Source: Chloroflexota bacterium (GTDB taxonomy: Bacteria; Chloroflexota; Dehalococcoidia; DSTF01; RBG-16-68-14). From it: DNA of 37,061 nt. Below the pieces are notes generated by a model. The model made no database searches, was not told the origin of the DNA, and saw nothing but the letters and a program-made list of their open reading frames with translations. Numbering within the stretch: the first letter of the stretch is position 1; the number at the start of each line of letters is the position of its first letter. The translations under genes were made by a program, and so were the position numbers. Shown piece after piece: positions 17,501 through 25,478 of the stretch. The stretch is from assembly GCA_022570885.1 (NCBI GenBank), contig JACZYW010000004.1, positions 1 to 37,061 of the forward strand, read 5' to 3'.

Positions 17501-18328
17501 GTGGTAGACCTGAAGGCCGTAGACCTGGATTGGAAAACCGAAGATGTTCAGCGCGGTTGGCCGCGAGGTCGCGATACCGGCTGCATTCTGTTTCGCATAG
17601 AGCACGGCTTCTTTCAGACCGCGGCGGGCGGCGTTCCGGGGCAGCTTCTGGATGTGGCATGCGGCGAGGCCCGCCATGCCCCGAAACTGCACCGGCAGGG
17701 CTGGCGCATCATCGGCCTGGAGCCCTCCCCAGCGATGATCGCGCGGGCGAGACGCACGGCTGCTGACGCTGGTACTCCGCTCGACCTGGCGTGCGCCATC
17801 GGTGAAGTTCTGCCTTTCCGAGACGGAACTTTCGACCGCGTCCTCTGCGAATCCGCTCTCGATCATTTTGCCAACCCGGCGGAGGGAATGCGCGAGATCG
17901 CCCGCGTTCTCAAGCCGGGCGGCCATGCCATTATCGCCACCGTCAACTACGGGGGTCTGTCCTGTCGCGTGAGCCGTCTGCTCTACGCGCTGGGAAGGAA
18001 GCTGAGATGGATCTCATCGGACAAGAGGCTGTTCTGGGACACGCCCGTGCCCCACGAGCACACGTTTGAGGCCAACCTGCCGACGTTGAAGCGTTTCGCC
18101 GGCTCTTGGCTGGAGCTGGAAGAAGTGTACGGCGTTTCGCTCCTCTGGGCCTTCCCCGGCTGGGGCAGGCTGCTAGATCGCCTTCCTCACGCCATCGCCT
18201 TCAAGCTTCTGAACGGACTCGACCGCGTCGCGCGGAGAATGCCCACCGCGAGCGACTTCCTTGTCATGCGCTGGCGGCGTCCGCTAGAGCTACTGAACGA
18301 AGATGGAGAGAGAGAGCAGGTAGGCTAG
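17501..18328 (+). CDS. class I SAM methyltransferase (intact paralog of the frameshifted gene)
   Basis: An approximately 275-aa methyltransferase. Motif I is 'LLDVACGEARHAPKL', strand 2 ends 'IIGLEPSP', 'LPFRDGTFDRVLCESALDHF' follows, and the distal part has 'KRLFWDTPVPHEHTFE' and 'LLWAFPGWGRLL'. The same blocks occur in the frameshifted gene at 8101-8909, so the two are paralogs. The ORF track starts at 17240 inside rmlD, where the translation is unlike protein. GTG 17501 is the first plausible start after the rmlD stop, with a distant 'GAGGGA'. It lies 29 bp after rmlD, probably in the same transcript. Its end overlaps the convergent next gene by 3 bp. The acceptor is likely a sugar or glycolipid. 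Confidence 0.83.
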   Translation: MVDLKAVDLDWKTEDVQRGWPRGRDTGCILFRIEHGFFQTAAGGVPGQLLDVACGEARHAPKLHRQGWRIIGLEPSPAMIARARRTAADAGTPLDLACAIGEVLPFRDGTFDRVLCESALDHFANPAEGMREIARVLKPGGHAIIATVNYGGLSCRVSRLLYALGRKLRWISSDKRLFWDTPVPHEHTFEANLPTLKRFAGSWLELEEVYGVSLLWAFPGWGRLLDRLPHAIAFKLLNGLDRVARRMPTASDFLVMRWRRPLELLNEDGEREQVG

Positions 18329-18942
18329 CTCGTCTTGACCCCGTCCTTGGTCGCTCTCAGGATCAGGTCCGCTTCCTCAATACCCACAATCGGCCCCCAG
18401 AAGCGTTCGCAGACGTACTGCCAGCGGCGGTTGCGGTTGGCGAAGGTATCGAACAGCATGTTGATCACCCGCCGCGGCCACGAGAGCAGCAGCTCCGTGT
18501 TGCGATCGGTGAGGGTGAAGTTCAGCTTCGCCCGCTCGATGCGGAAGCGGGCCTTCGAATAGTAGGCGAAGGCGGCGCCGTCGAAGTACGTGTCGTCGAA
18601 GTAGGCGAAGGTGGCGATGGAGAGGCCGCGGCGGTGGGTGGGATCCTTCCAGGTCACGAAACTCGAGGCGGCGTGGGGCGCTTTCACATAGACCAGCGCT
18701 CCTGGCCGGCAGACGCGCCAGATCTCACCCATCGTCGCCAGGAAGTCGTCCATGTGCTCCAGGATGTGGTAGGAGTAGACGGCATCGACGGAGCTATCCT
18801 TGAACGGTAGCCCGTGGTTGAGGTCCGCCACAACGTCCACGCCGGGCACCGCCACGGTGTCCACGCCCAGCGCGCCCTTCATCTTGCGAACGCCGCACCC
18901 AAGGTCGACCGTGATGCGCCGGGAACGGTTGCGTTTAGCCAT
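18325..18942 (-). CDS. class I SAM methyltransferase, small
   Basis: A 205-aa protein with 'ITVDLGCGVRKMKGALGVD' as SAM motif I plus the acidic strand-2 end. 'LPFKDSSVDAVYSYHILEHM' and 'IWRVCRPGALVYVKAPH' follow, a pattern seen in the predicted-SAM-methyltransferase family of glycan clusters. ATG 18942 is preferred to 18957 because 'GGAG' lies 9 nt before it. Its 3' end overlaps the convergent upstream gene by a few bases. It is monocistronic on the minus strand with its own promoter candidate. The substrate is unknown. Confidence 0.83.
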   Translation of the reverse strand: MAKRNRSRRITVDLGCGVRKMKGALGVDTVAVPGVDVVADLNHGLPFKDSSVDAVYSYHILEHMDDFLATMGEIWRVCRPGALVYVKAPHAASSFVTWKDPTHRRGLSIATFAYFDDTYFDGAAFAYYSKARFRIERAKLNFTLTDRNTELLLSWPRRVINMLFDTFANRNRRWQYVCERFWGPIVGIEEADLILRATKDGVKTS

Positions 18943-18983
18943 CGATACATGCTCCATAGAACTCGATCTGTCGTTCGCCCATC

Positions 18984-18989
18984 ATTATA
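18984..18989 (-). promoter_or_regulatory. consensus -10 (TATAAT) for the minus-strand methyltransferase
   Basis: On the minus strand this is a perfect TATAAT, 42 bp before ATG 18942. The -35 match is weak. It lies back to back with the plus-strand promoter candidate at 19028-19057. Confidence 0.45.
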
Positions 18990-19027
18990 CACAACGCTTC
19001 TCCCGTTACAGAGCGGGCGCTGGTACG

Positions 19028-19057
19028 TTGAACGAACGAACAGGCGGCTGCTACTAT
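19028..19057 (+). promoter_or_regulatory. candidate promoter TTGAAC-18-TACTAT for the tandem GT array
   Basis: A -35-like TTGAAC at 19028-19033 and a -10-like TACTAT at 19052-19057 are separated by 18 bp. Transcription would start about 23 bp before the first glycosyltransferase ATG at 19087. Overlapping 'GAAC' repeats fill the spacer ('GAACGAACGAAC'). Confidence 0.5.
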
Positions 19058-19086
19058 GAGTCGGCCTCGTTGCCTACTGCTTTTGA

Positions 19087-20496
19087 ATGACTGACGTGAA
19101 ACGTATCCTCATCATTAGCCGCGGCTCCTCCGGCAAATATATGTCGAGTCCGGGTATCCGCGCCTTCGCCATGGCCCGGGTGCTGAAGCAGGCGTTGCCC
19201 GACGCCGAGGTCACGCTCGCGGTGCCGAACCTGTTCGATCGGCCCGAGATCGAGGGCGTGCGAACGGTCACCTACGGGTTCGTCTCGACGCTCTCGCTCA
19301 TCGCCCAGCACGATATCATCATCTCGTCTGGCTTCTCACCGCACTACATCGCCCTCTTCCCGCAGAAGAAGTTCGTGGTCGATCTGTTCAGTATGTACTT
19401 CATGGAGTGGATGGAGCTGACGAAGGGCGAGGCTCGTGACCGGGGCGTCAACCGGACGCTCTGGATGAACGAGAGCCGCACCTATCTGCCGATGCAGCTC
19501 ACCTTCGCCGACTTCGTCCTCTGCGCCAACGAGCGCCAGCGCGACTCCTACATCGGCATGCTGAGCGCCCTCGGCCTCATCGACCCGATCGCGTACGACC
19601 ATGACGATAGCCTGCGCCGGATGATCGACGTGGCGCCGCACGGCGTTCGGCCGGAGAAGCCTCAGCACGATACACAGGTGTTCAAGGGCGTCTTCCCCGG
19701 CGTGAAGGAGAGCGACACGGTGATCATCTGGAACGGCGGTACGGTGCACTGGTACGACCCGGAGCCTTTCCTCCAGGCGCTTCACCTCCTCTCCAAGGAG
19801 CGCGACGATATCAAGGCGCTCTTCTTGGGCGTCCAATACCCCGGCCTCGCCTCGCTGGGCACAGGGTCGCGGTTCAAGTCGGCCTTGCAGCTAAGCAAAG
19901 AGCTGAACCTCTACGACCGGTCGGTCTTCTTCGTGTTCGACTGGGTGCCCCATGAAGAGGTGAAGAACTACCTCATGGAGTCGAACATCGGCCTCTGCAC
20001 CTACTTCGACAATTCGGAGACGCACTTCTCACATCGAACTCGCTTCCTCGATCTCTTCTGGGCGGAGCTGCCGATCATCTGCACCCACGGCGACATTCTC
20101 GCCGAGATGGTGGAGGAGAAGGGGCTGGGCATCGTCGTTCCGCCAGGAGATGTTACCGCCATCGCCGATGCGATCCGCCGTCTCGTCGATGACAAGGCCT
20201 TCCTGAAACAGTGCGTGGAGAACTTGGGGGCGATCAAGCCCTCCCTGGCGTGGGAGGTGACGCTGGAGCCGTTGGTGCGCTTCTGCCGCGACGACACCTC
20301 GTATGCTGTGGCGAAGCGAGAACGGTTTCTCCCGCTCCTCACTCGCATCGCCGACTACCTGCTCGCGCGCCTGGGGCGGGAGGCGCACGCCTTCGCTGAG
20401 ACCGATGACCATGGCTTCATCCCCTTCATCTCGCCACTCGTCTCGCAGTCGGCCAGGTTCTTGTACGAATCGCTACGCAACAGCGACCAGCGATGA
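19087..20496 (+). CDS. GT-B glycosyltransferase (group 1-like), tandem copy 1
   Basis: A 469-aa protein and the most divergent of three tandem paralogs. The N-terminal Rossmann half begins 'RILIISRGSSGKYMSSPGIRAFAMARVL'. The C-terminal half starts 'TVIIWNGGTVHWYDPEPFLQAL' and includes 'FDWVPHEEVKNYL' and 'RTRFLDLFWAELPIICTHGD', equivalent to the donor-binding E-x7-E region of GT4 enzymes but with Asp at the first acid. 'GLGIVVPPGD' follows, as in group-1 glycosyltransferases. No signal peptide is visible, so it likely acts at the cytoplasmic membrane face. It overlaps copy 2 by 4 bp (ATGA). Donor and acceptor are unknown. Confidence 0.82.
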   Translation: MTDVKRILIISRGSSGKYMSSPGIRAFAMARVLKQALPDAEVTLAVPNLFDRPEIEGVRTVTYGFVSTLSLIAQHDIIISSGFSPHYIALFPQKKFVVDLFSMYFMEWMELTKGEARDRGVNRTLWMNESRTYLPMQLTFADFVLCANERQRDSYIGMLSALGLIDPIAYDHDDSLRRMIDVAPHGVRPEKPQHDTQVFKGVFPGVKESDTVIIWNGGTVHWYDPEPFLQALHLLSKERDDIKALFLGVQYPGLASLGTGSRFKSALQLSKELNLYDRSVFFVFDWVPHEEVKNYLMESNIGLCTYFDNSETHFSHRTRFLDLFWAELPIICTHGDILAEMVEEKGLGIVVPPGDVTAIADAIRRLVDDKAFLKQCVENLGAIKPSLAWEVTLEPLVRFCRDDTSYAVAKRERFLPLLTRIADYLLARLGREAHAFAETDDHGFIPFISPLVSQSARFLYESLRNSDQR

Positions 20497-21884
20497 CGAA
20501 GATCCTCGTGCTGAGCCGGGGCGTTGTCGGGCGGAATATGGCCAGCACCGGTATCCGCAGCTACCACCTGGCCAGGGTGCTGGCCGAGCAGCTCCCGGAG
20601 GCGCAGGTGACGCTTGCAGTGCCGAACGAGCCTGACATCCCATCGCCCCACGAGCGGGTGCGCATGGTGCGGCAGGGCAACCCCTTGCGTATCCTGCGCC
20701 TCATGTTCCAGAGCGACCTTATCATCGCGCGCGAGTTCCCGCCGTACGCTATCGCACTCTTCTTCCATAAGCGGTTCGTCCTTGATGTCTACGCCGCTCT
20801 ATTCATCGAATGGCTGACTCTATCAATGAGGGTCCTCGATCCTTCACAACGTAGACTCTGGTACACCTCTCGGCGGCACTTCCTCATGATGCAGCTCACG
20901 CTGGCGGATTACATCTCCTGTTCCGACGAACGCCAGCGCGACCTCTGGATTGGCGCGCTGAGCATCGCAGGCCTGATCCCGCCGCGGACATATGATCGCG
21001 ATACGACGTTGCGCCGCCTCATCGACGTAGCGCCGTACGGGGTGCAGTCCGGCCGTCCTCGCAAGGGCCGCCGAGTGTTGAAGGGCGTGGTGCCGGGCAT
21101 TCGCAAAACCGACAAGGTGGTCATTTGGAACGGCAGCATCATGGAGTGGCTGGATGCGGAGACGGTGATCCGCGCGATGGCAGAGGTGAGCCGCGTTCGT
21201 GATGACGTGAAGCTGTACTTCTTGGGTGTGGAGCACCCCGACTTTGTCACCGGGCTCCTCTTCCATCTACCCCAGCAAGCGGTCAAGCTGAGCGAAGAGC
21301 TTGGCCTCTACGATCGGTACGTTTTCTTCAAATCGGGCTGGGTACCGTACAACGAGATCGGCGACTACCTGGCCGAAGCAGATATCGGCGTCTGTACCGG
21401 CTTCGATAGCCTGGAGGCGCGCTACGCGTACCGCACGCGGTTCGTCGACCTCTTCTGGGCGCAGTTGCCGATCGTATGCACCGAGGGGGATGTGCTGGCG
21501 GAGCGCGTGGCACAAGACCCCCTCGGCGTCGTCGTGCCTGAGCGGGATGTCCAGGCCGTCGCTTCGGGTATCCTCCGCCTCGTCGACGACAAGGAGTTCT
21601 ATCGGCGTTGCAAGAGCAACCTGCTCGCCGTCAAGAAAGAGTTGAGCTGGGAGCGGGTGCTGGCGCCCATCGTCGAGTTCGCCCGCAATCCGGAGAGCAT
21701 CGCCGCCGATAAGCGCGAGCGGCTGCTTCCCCTTCTCCGGCGCGCCACCGCCTACGAGCTCTCCCGCGGCCTGGAGAAGATCGCGCTGCTTACGCGCCAG
21801 CGGCTGCTCCCCGCTCTCGAGCGCTCTACAGTCGATACCATCGGGCGTGTCAGGCGGGTGCTCAAGGACGGGAAGCGAGGGTAG
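20493..21884 (+). CDS. GT-B glycosyltransferase (group 1-like), tandem copy 2
   Basis: A 463-aa paralog of both neighbours. It starts 'ILVLSRGVVGRNMASTGIRS' and continues 'LAEQLPEAQVTLAVPNEPDIP', almost as in copy 3. The middle has 'DKVVIWNGSIMEWLDAETVI'. The C-terminal donor region reads 'GVCTGFDSLEARYAYRTRFV' then 'LPIVCTEGDVLAERV'. The last 60 residues are basic and differ from the other copies, perhaps fixing acceptor choice or membrane contact. It is coupled to copy 1 by an ATGA overlap, and copy 3 begins 11 bp after its stop. Confidence 0.83.
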   Translation: MTKILVLSRGVVGRNMASTGIRSYHLARVLAEQLPEAQVTLAVPNEPDIPSPHERVRMVRQGNPLRILRLMFQSDLIIAREFPPYAIALFFHKRFVLDVYAALFIEWLTLSMRVLDPSQRRLWYTSRRHFLMMQLTLADYISCSDERQRDLWIGALSIAGLIPPRTYDRDTTLRRLIDVAPYGVQSGRPRKGRRVLKGVVPGIRKTDKVVIWNGSIMEWLDAETVIRAMAEVSRVRDDVKLYFLGVEHPDFVTGLLFHLPQQAVKLSEELGLYDRYVFFKSGWVPYNEIGDYLAEADIGVCTGFDSLEARYAYRTRFVDLFWAQLPIVCTEGDVLAERVAQDPLGVVVPERDVQAVASGILRLVDDKEFYRRCKSNLLAVKKELSWERVLAPIVEFARNPESIAADKRERLLPLLRRATAYELSRGLEKIALLTRQRLLPALERSTVDTIGRVRRVLKDGKRG

Positions 21885-21895
21885 CCCTGGCGCTC

Positions 21896-23233
21896 ATGGC
21901 GAAGATTCTCGTCTTAAGCCGCGGCGTCGTCGCCCGGGACATGGCCAGCACCGGCATTCGCGCCTACCACATGGCCCGCGTGCTGGCCGAGCAGCTGCCC
22001 GAGGCGCAGGTCACCCTCGCTACGCCCAACGAGGCCGACATCCCGCCGCCCCATCCGCGCGTCCGCCTGGTTCGCTACGAGAGCCAGTGGGGCAGCGTGC
22101 GTGAGATGCGCGATCACGACATCATCATCTCGCGGAACTTCCCGCCTCACGTGATCTCACTGTTCACCCAGAAGCTGTTCGTGCTCGACTCGTTCACCGC
22201 GCTCTTCATCGAGTGGATGGAGCTGTCGAAGAGGAAGGCCTTCCGAAAGGGGCGAAAGAGCTGGATGGCCGCCAACCAACGCTATTTGAACTTCCAGTTC
22301 ACGCTGGCGGATTACATCATCTGCTCGAACGAGCGCCAGCGCGATGTCTGGGTGGGTGCCCTGAGCGCGCTTGGCCTGATCACGCCCGAGGTCTACGACC
22401 GCGACAGCACGCTGCACGACCTCGTCGGCGTGGTGCCGTACGGCGTCCCGCCCGGCCGTCCAGAGCACACCAAGCAGGTGCTCAAGGGTGTGGTGCCGGG
22501 CATTCGCGAGACCGATACGGTGATCATCTGGAACGGTCTCCTGGTGGAGTGGTTCGACGCTGAGACCGTCATTCAAGCGATGGCCGAGGTTAGCCGCGCC
22601 CGCGACGACGTGAAGCTGTTCTTCCTCGGCACGCAGCACCCGGAATGGGTCACGGGCATAGAGGCGCCGCCCGTGCGGCGGGCGATCGAGCTGAGCAAGC
22701 AGTTGGGCCTGTACGATCGCTCCGTCTTCTTCAACGTCGGCTGGGTGCCGTATCGAGAGATCGGCAACTACCTCAACGAGGCTGACATGGGCATCTGCAC
22801 CGGCTTCGACAACCTGGAGGCGCGCTACTCCTTCCGCACCCGCTTCGTCGACCTGATCTGGGCCGAGCTACCCATCGTCTGCACCCGCGGCGATGTCCTG
22901 GCCGACCGCATCGAACGCGAGCCGCTGGGCGTCGCTGTGCCGCCGGAAGACGCGCAGGCGCTCGCCGCGGGCATCCTCCGCCTCGCCGGCGACAAGGACT
23001 ACTACCAGCGCTGCCAGAGCAACCTGCGTACCGTCAAAGAGGAGATGCGCTGGGAGCGGGCGATGGCGCCGCTGGTGGAGTTCTGCCGGGGCGGCAAAGA
23101 GATCGCCGCCTCGAAGCGCCAGCGCCTGCTGCCGCTGCTCCAGCACTCGGCGCTCTACCTGCTCGGCAAGACGCTGACGCGGGTGGCGCAACGAGGCGAG
23201 CCCGGCCCATTCGAGACGGCCTCGCTGGGCTGA
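21896..23233 (+). CDS. GT-B glycosyltransferase (group 1-like), tandem copy 3
   Basis: A 445-aa paralog closest to copy 2. It begins 'KILVLSRGVVARDMASTGIR', has 'FNVGWVPYREIGNYLNEADMG' before the donor-binding region, and ends the core with 'LPIVCTRGDVLADRIEREPLG'. The Asp in 'RTRFVDLIWAELP' replaces the first Glu of the classical E-x7-E motif, as in the other two copies. No strong ribosome site is seen, so it may rely on coupling with copy 2. Three such genes in a row suggest sequential addition of similar sugars in one repeat unit; this is inferred. Confidence 0.83.
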   Translation: MAKILVLSRGVVARDMASTGIRAYHMARVLAEQLPEAQVTLATPNEADIPPPHPRVRLVRYESQWGSVREMRDHDIIISRNFPPHVISLFTQKLFVLDSFTALFIEWMELSKRKAFRKGRKSWMAANQRYLNFQFTLADYIICSNERQRDVWVGALSALGLITPEVYDRDSTLHDLVGVVPYGVPPGRPEHTKQVLKGVVPGIRETDTVIIWNGLLVEWFDAETVIQAMAEVSRARDDVKLFFLGTQHPEWVTGIEAPPVRRAIELSKQLGLYDRSVFFNVGWVPYREIGNYLNEADMGICTGFDNLEARYSFRTRFVDLIWAELPIVCTRGDVLADRIEREPLGVAVPPEDAQALAAGILRLAGDKDYYQRCQSNLRTVKEEMRWERAMAPLVEFCRGGKEIAASKRQRLLPLLQHSALYLLGKTLTRVAQRGEPGPFETASLG

Positions 23234-23258
23234 GCGCGAGCACGGAGGCAGGAGGCCG

Positions 23259-23603
23259 GTGCGCATCCACAACGTCACTCAGGGCACGGAACTGGCGAGC
23301 GCAGCCCGCACGGCTCGGGCCTTTTGGCCGCGGCTGGTTGGCTTGCTAGGGCGCTCGTCGCTCCAGCCGGGCGAGGCGCTGGTGCTGGAGCCCTCCAGCT
23401 CGGTGCACACGTTCTTCATGCGCTTTACTATCGACGTCGTCTACCTCGACCGATCGAGCCGGGTAGTGAAGGCGGTCTCCGCGCTGCGGCCCTTCCGGAT
23501 AAGCGTGGGGCCCCGAGGCGCCCGATCCGTCATCGAGCTTCCGAGCGGCACCATCGCCATTACGCGCTCTGCTGTGGGCGACGAGCTGGCATTCGAGGAT
23601 TAA
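23259..23603 (+). CDS. DUF192 family protein
   Basis: A 114-aa small beta-rich protein of the DUF192 family. 'ARTARAFWPRLVGLLGRSSL' is the typical opening, followed by 'EALVLEPSSSVHTFFMRFTIDVVYLD' (the family's conserved 'HTFFM.F.ID.V.ld' block) and 'VIELPSGTI'. Family function is unknown. Many members carry a signal peptide, which this one lacks. Start GTG 23259 follows a strong 'GGAGGCAGGAGG' site. It sits 25 bp after the glycosyltransferase array and could be its last gene, or the link to the adjacent Tad region, where DUF192 genes are sometimes found. Confidence 0.85.
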   Translation: MRIHNVTQGTELASAARTARAFWPRLVGLLGRSSLQPGEALVLEPSSSVHTFFMRFTIDVVYLDRSSRVVKAVSALRPFRISVGPRGARSVIELPSGTIAITRSAVGDELAFED

Positions 23604-23614
23604 GGAATCCGACT

Positions 23615-23638
23615 GAGTTTAGCCGTCTAAGGAAACTC
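23615..23638 (+). terminator. weak inverted repeat after the DUF192 gene
   Basis: GAGTTT and AAACTC form an imperfect stem with an inner TTAG/CTAA match, 12 bp past the DUF192 stop. No T-run follows, so a factor-independent terminator is doubtful, but it separates the glycan half from the Tad half. Confidence 0.25.
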
Positions 23639-23650
23639 TAGAGAATTCAT
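23638..23650 (+). promoter_or_regulatory. CTAGAG(A/C)ATTCAT motif, copy 1
   Basis: This 13-bp sequence recurs at 26289-26301 with one mismatch. The copies lie 112 bp and 82 bp upstream of the vWA-FHA gene and the second atypical regulator respectively. A shared regulatory site is plausible; no known regulator consensus is recognised. Confidence 0.4.
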
Positions 23651-23761
23651 GAGAGCTATCGGCACACAACTCACAGCGTTCGCGATCTATCCAACCCAAT
23701 GCCGTACGATACTAATAGATCGAGAGAGCGGCGAACGAGTAGTGATTGAAGGGGCTCAACG

Positions 23762-25258
23762 GTGAGTTGGCCACGATTTATACGTGATCGACGAGCGATC
23801 CTCCTTACGGCGCTGGCGGTGGCGCTGGCTGTCTGTTTCGGGCAGATCGCCACTGCCCAGGAGACGGCTAGCATCTCCATCGACCAAGTGATCGTCCAGG
23901 AGCAGGACGGTGGCGAAATCACCGTGCTCGTGTCGGCAGTTGACGATGGCAGGCCCATCCTGGGGCTAACTGGGTTCGAGGTGTTTGTCGATGGCCGCGC
24001 TGTTCAACTGGAGTCCGTGAAGCCGGTTATCGATGCGGAAGTCGGCGTCGCTGTCTTGGTGCTCATCGATGTCAGTGAGAGCATGGTTGGCGAGCCTCTG
24101 GCCCAAGCTCGCCGGGCTGCCACGCTATTCGTCGAAGGACTTGAGAGCAAGGACAGCGCCGCCATTGTTCCGTTTGGCAACGAGGCGCCTCAAGAGGCGC
24201 AGTTCACCACCGACCGTGAAGCGTTGCTAGCTGAGATCGATTCGCTTGAGGCGGAGGGTAGGACGGCCCTCTATGCTTCATTCGTGAGCGCCCTGGAAAT
24301 TGTGAACGGGGCGCCGCTTCCTAGACGCGCGTTAATCCTGCTCACAGACGGCAAGGACTCGGGAGAAAACATCATCAACACGCGGGAGGATGCGCTGCGT
24401 GCAGCGGAAACGTCCAGCTTGCCTATCTTCGCCATCGGCCTGGGCGTGAACGCCGACCTGGACTTCCTGCGGACACTGGTTCAGGATCGGGAAGGTGGAT
24501 TCTACTATGCTCCTGCGCCCGCGGACGTTCTCGATATTTTCGCTGCGATCGGGGCGACGCTGCGTGGGCAGTACTCGCTCACACTACGACTGCCGCCCTC
24601 CGAACGAACGACGCGGGAACTGCTTGTCCGCCTCGAACTTCCGGAAACGACACTAAGCGCCCAGACGACCTTCGCAGTTCCCGATGCCCTCATCGTCATA
24701 GGAGACAACACCAGCACAGGAGACGGCAGCGCTATAGGAGACGACAGCGCCACAGGAGTCGACATCGCCATAGGAGACGACAGCGGCTTCCCGACGCTTT
24801 TGGCGGCCGGCCTGGGTGCGAGCGGGATCGTGATCGCCATCGCCGTGGTCGGCATACTTCGGCGGCGTTCACGAGTCGCGGCCCCCGGCGGCCAGAGAGG
24901 GGAGATCGATGTGCCGCCTCGTCCTGCTCGCCGCGCTCAGCAAACCGCTGCGGTTGTGGGCAGCCTGAAAGTGGTGCAAGGTCCCAATACCGGCGCCAGC
25001 ATCGAGCTGGGCGACGGAGCTGTGGAGATCGGGTCGAGCGACACCTGCGGCCTAACGCTCGATGAAGCGGGCGGCACGGTCAGGGACATCCACGCTAGAG
25101 TGTGGCTCCAGGGCGACCGGCTCATGCTTCACCACCTTGCCAGGCAAGGCCAAACGCTTGTTGGTGACAAAGCGATTGAGTGGGCCACGCTGGACTCCCA
25201 AGATATCCTCCAGATCGGCCCGCACGTGATCATCTTTACCATCGACAGTTCCCCATAA
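23762..25258 (+). CDS. membrane vWA-FHA domain protein
   Basis: A 498-aa protein. A signal peptide or anchor (about residues 10-32) precedes a von Willebrand A domain (about 95-270). The full MIDAS is present: 'DVSES' (Asp103, Ser105, Ser107), Thr168, and Asp196 in 'LLTDGKD'. A Gly-Asp-Ser/Thr-rich repeat linker (314-342) follows, then a membrane segment ('LLAAGLGASGIVIAIAVVGIL', about 346-366) and an FHA-like domain (401-495). The vWA part would face outside and the FHA part inside. The FHA core reads 'IGSSDTC' where the usual Arg is Ser, and the conserved Ser before 'HAR' is lost, so phosphothreonine binding is doubtful. The start is GTG after 'GAAGGGG'. It probably serves pilus assembly, adhesion or sensing next to the Tad genes. 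Confidence 0.87.
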   Translation: MSWPRFIRDRRAILLTALAVALAVCFGQIATAQETASISIDQVIVQEQDGGEITVLVSAVDDGRPILGLTGFEVFVDGRAVQLESVKPVIDAEVGVAVLVLIDVSESMVGEPLAQARRAATLFVEGLESKDSAAIVPFGNEAPQEAQFTTDREALLAEIDSLEAEGRTALYASFVSALEIVNGAPLPRRALILLTDGKDSGENIINTREDALRAAETSSLPIFAIGLGVNADLDFLRTLVQDREGGFYYAPAPADVLDIFAAIGATLRGQYSLTLRLPPSERTTRELLVRLELPETTLSAQTTFAVPDALIVIGDNTSTGDGSAIGDDSATGVDIAIGDDSGFPTLLAAGLGASGIVIAIAVVGILRRRSRVAAPGGQRGEIDVPPRPARRAQQTAAVVGSLKVVQGPNTGASIELGDGAVEIGSSDTCGLTLDEAGGTVRDIHARVWLQGDRLMLHHLARQGQTLVGDKAIEWATLDSQDILQIGPHVIIFTIDSSP

Positions 25259-25269
25259 CCCCGATTTAG

Positions 25270-25303
25270 CCTAACCGAAGCGTAGCTGTACCTAACCGAA
25301 GCG
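25270..25303 (+). repeat. perfect 13-bp direct repeat, 21-bp period
   Basis: CCTAACCGAAGCG occurs at 25270-25282 and again, unchanged, at 25291-25303. The 21-bp period is two helical turns, so both copies face the same side of the DNA, as expected for a tandem-bound dimeric regulator. It lies just upstream of the conserved 52-bp element and the TATAAT promoter. Confidence 0.6.
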
Positions 25304-25308
25304 CCTAG

Positions 25309-25360
25309 CGCATTAGGGCAGATACGCCGCTCTGTAATAGTTGACGTAATCAGCTGTTTA
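25309..25360 (+). promoter_or_regulatory. conserved 52-bp upstream element, copy 1
   Basis: This block matches 28029-28080 at 46 of 52 positions. It includes 'GGCAGATACGCC', 'CTCTGTAA', 'CGTAATC' and 'GCTGTTTA'. The sub-sites CTGTAAT and CTGTTTA are 22 bp apart, and GTAAT recurs at 12 bp, a quasi-tandem layout like OmpR/PhoB-family binding sites. It ends one base before a TATAAT. Copy 1 precedes the first atypical OmpR-type regulator; copy 2 precedes the pilin gene. Confidence 0.6.
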
Positions 25361-25367
25361 CTATAAT
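25341..25367 (+). promoter_or_regulatory. promoter TTGACG-15-TATAAT within and after the 52-bp element
   Basis: A perfect -10 (TATAAT, 25362-25367) follows a TTGACG. The 15-bp spacer is shorter than the usual 17, which suggests activator dependence. It would transcribe the atypical regulator. The leader then has 'TTGGAGG' and a minimal ATG-ACG-TAG at 25400, whose meaning is unclear. Confidence 0.5.
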
Positions 25368-25478
25368 GTCTGATGTGCCATTGGAGGCGAAGGTCTCCGA
25401 TGACGTAGTCACACGCGTGCACTGCCAGATGGGTTGTTAGGCTCAGCCAGGTTGTGCTGGGAAAGGTTAGCCACAGGC

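Noticed and set aside
24700-24790. CRISPR-like or satellite array from the repeated 'ataggagac' units
   Set aside because: The units are short, irregular, in frame and encode the Gly-Asp-Ser linker of the vWA-FHA protein; no spacers or cas genes.
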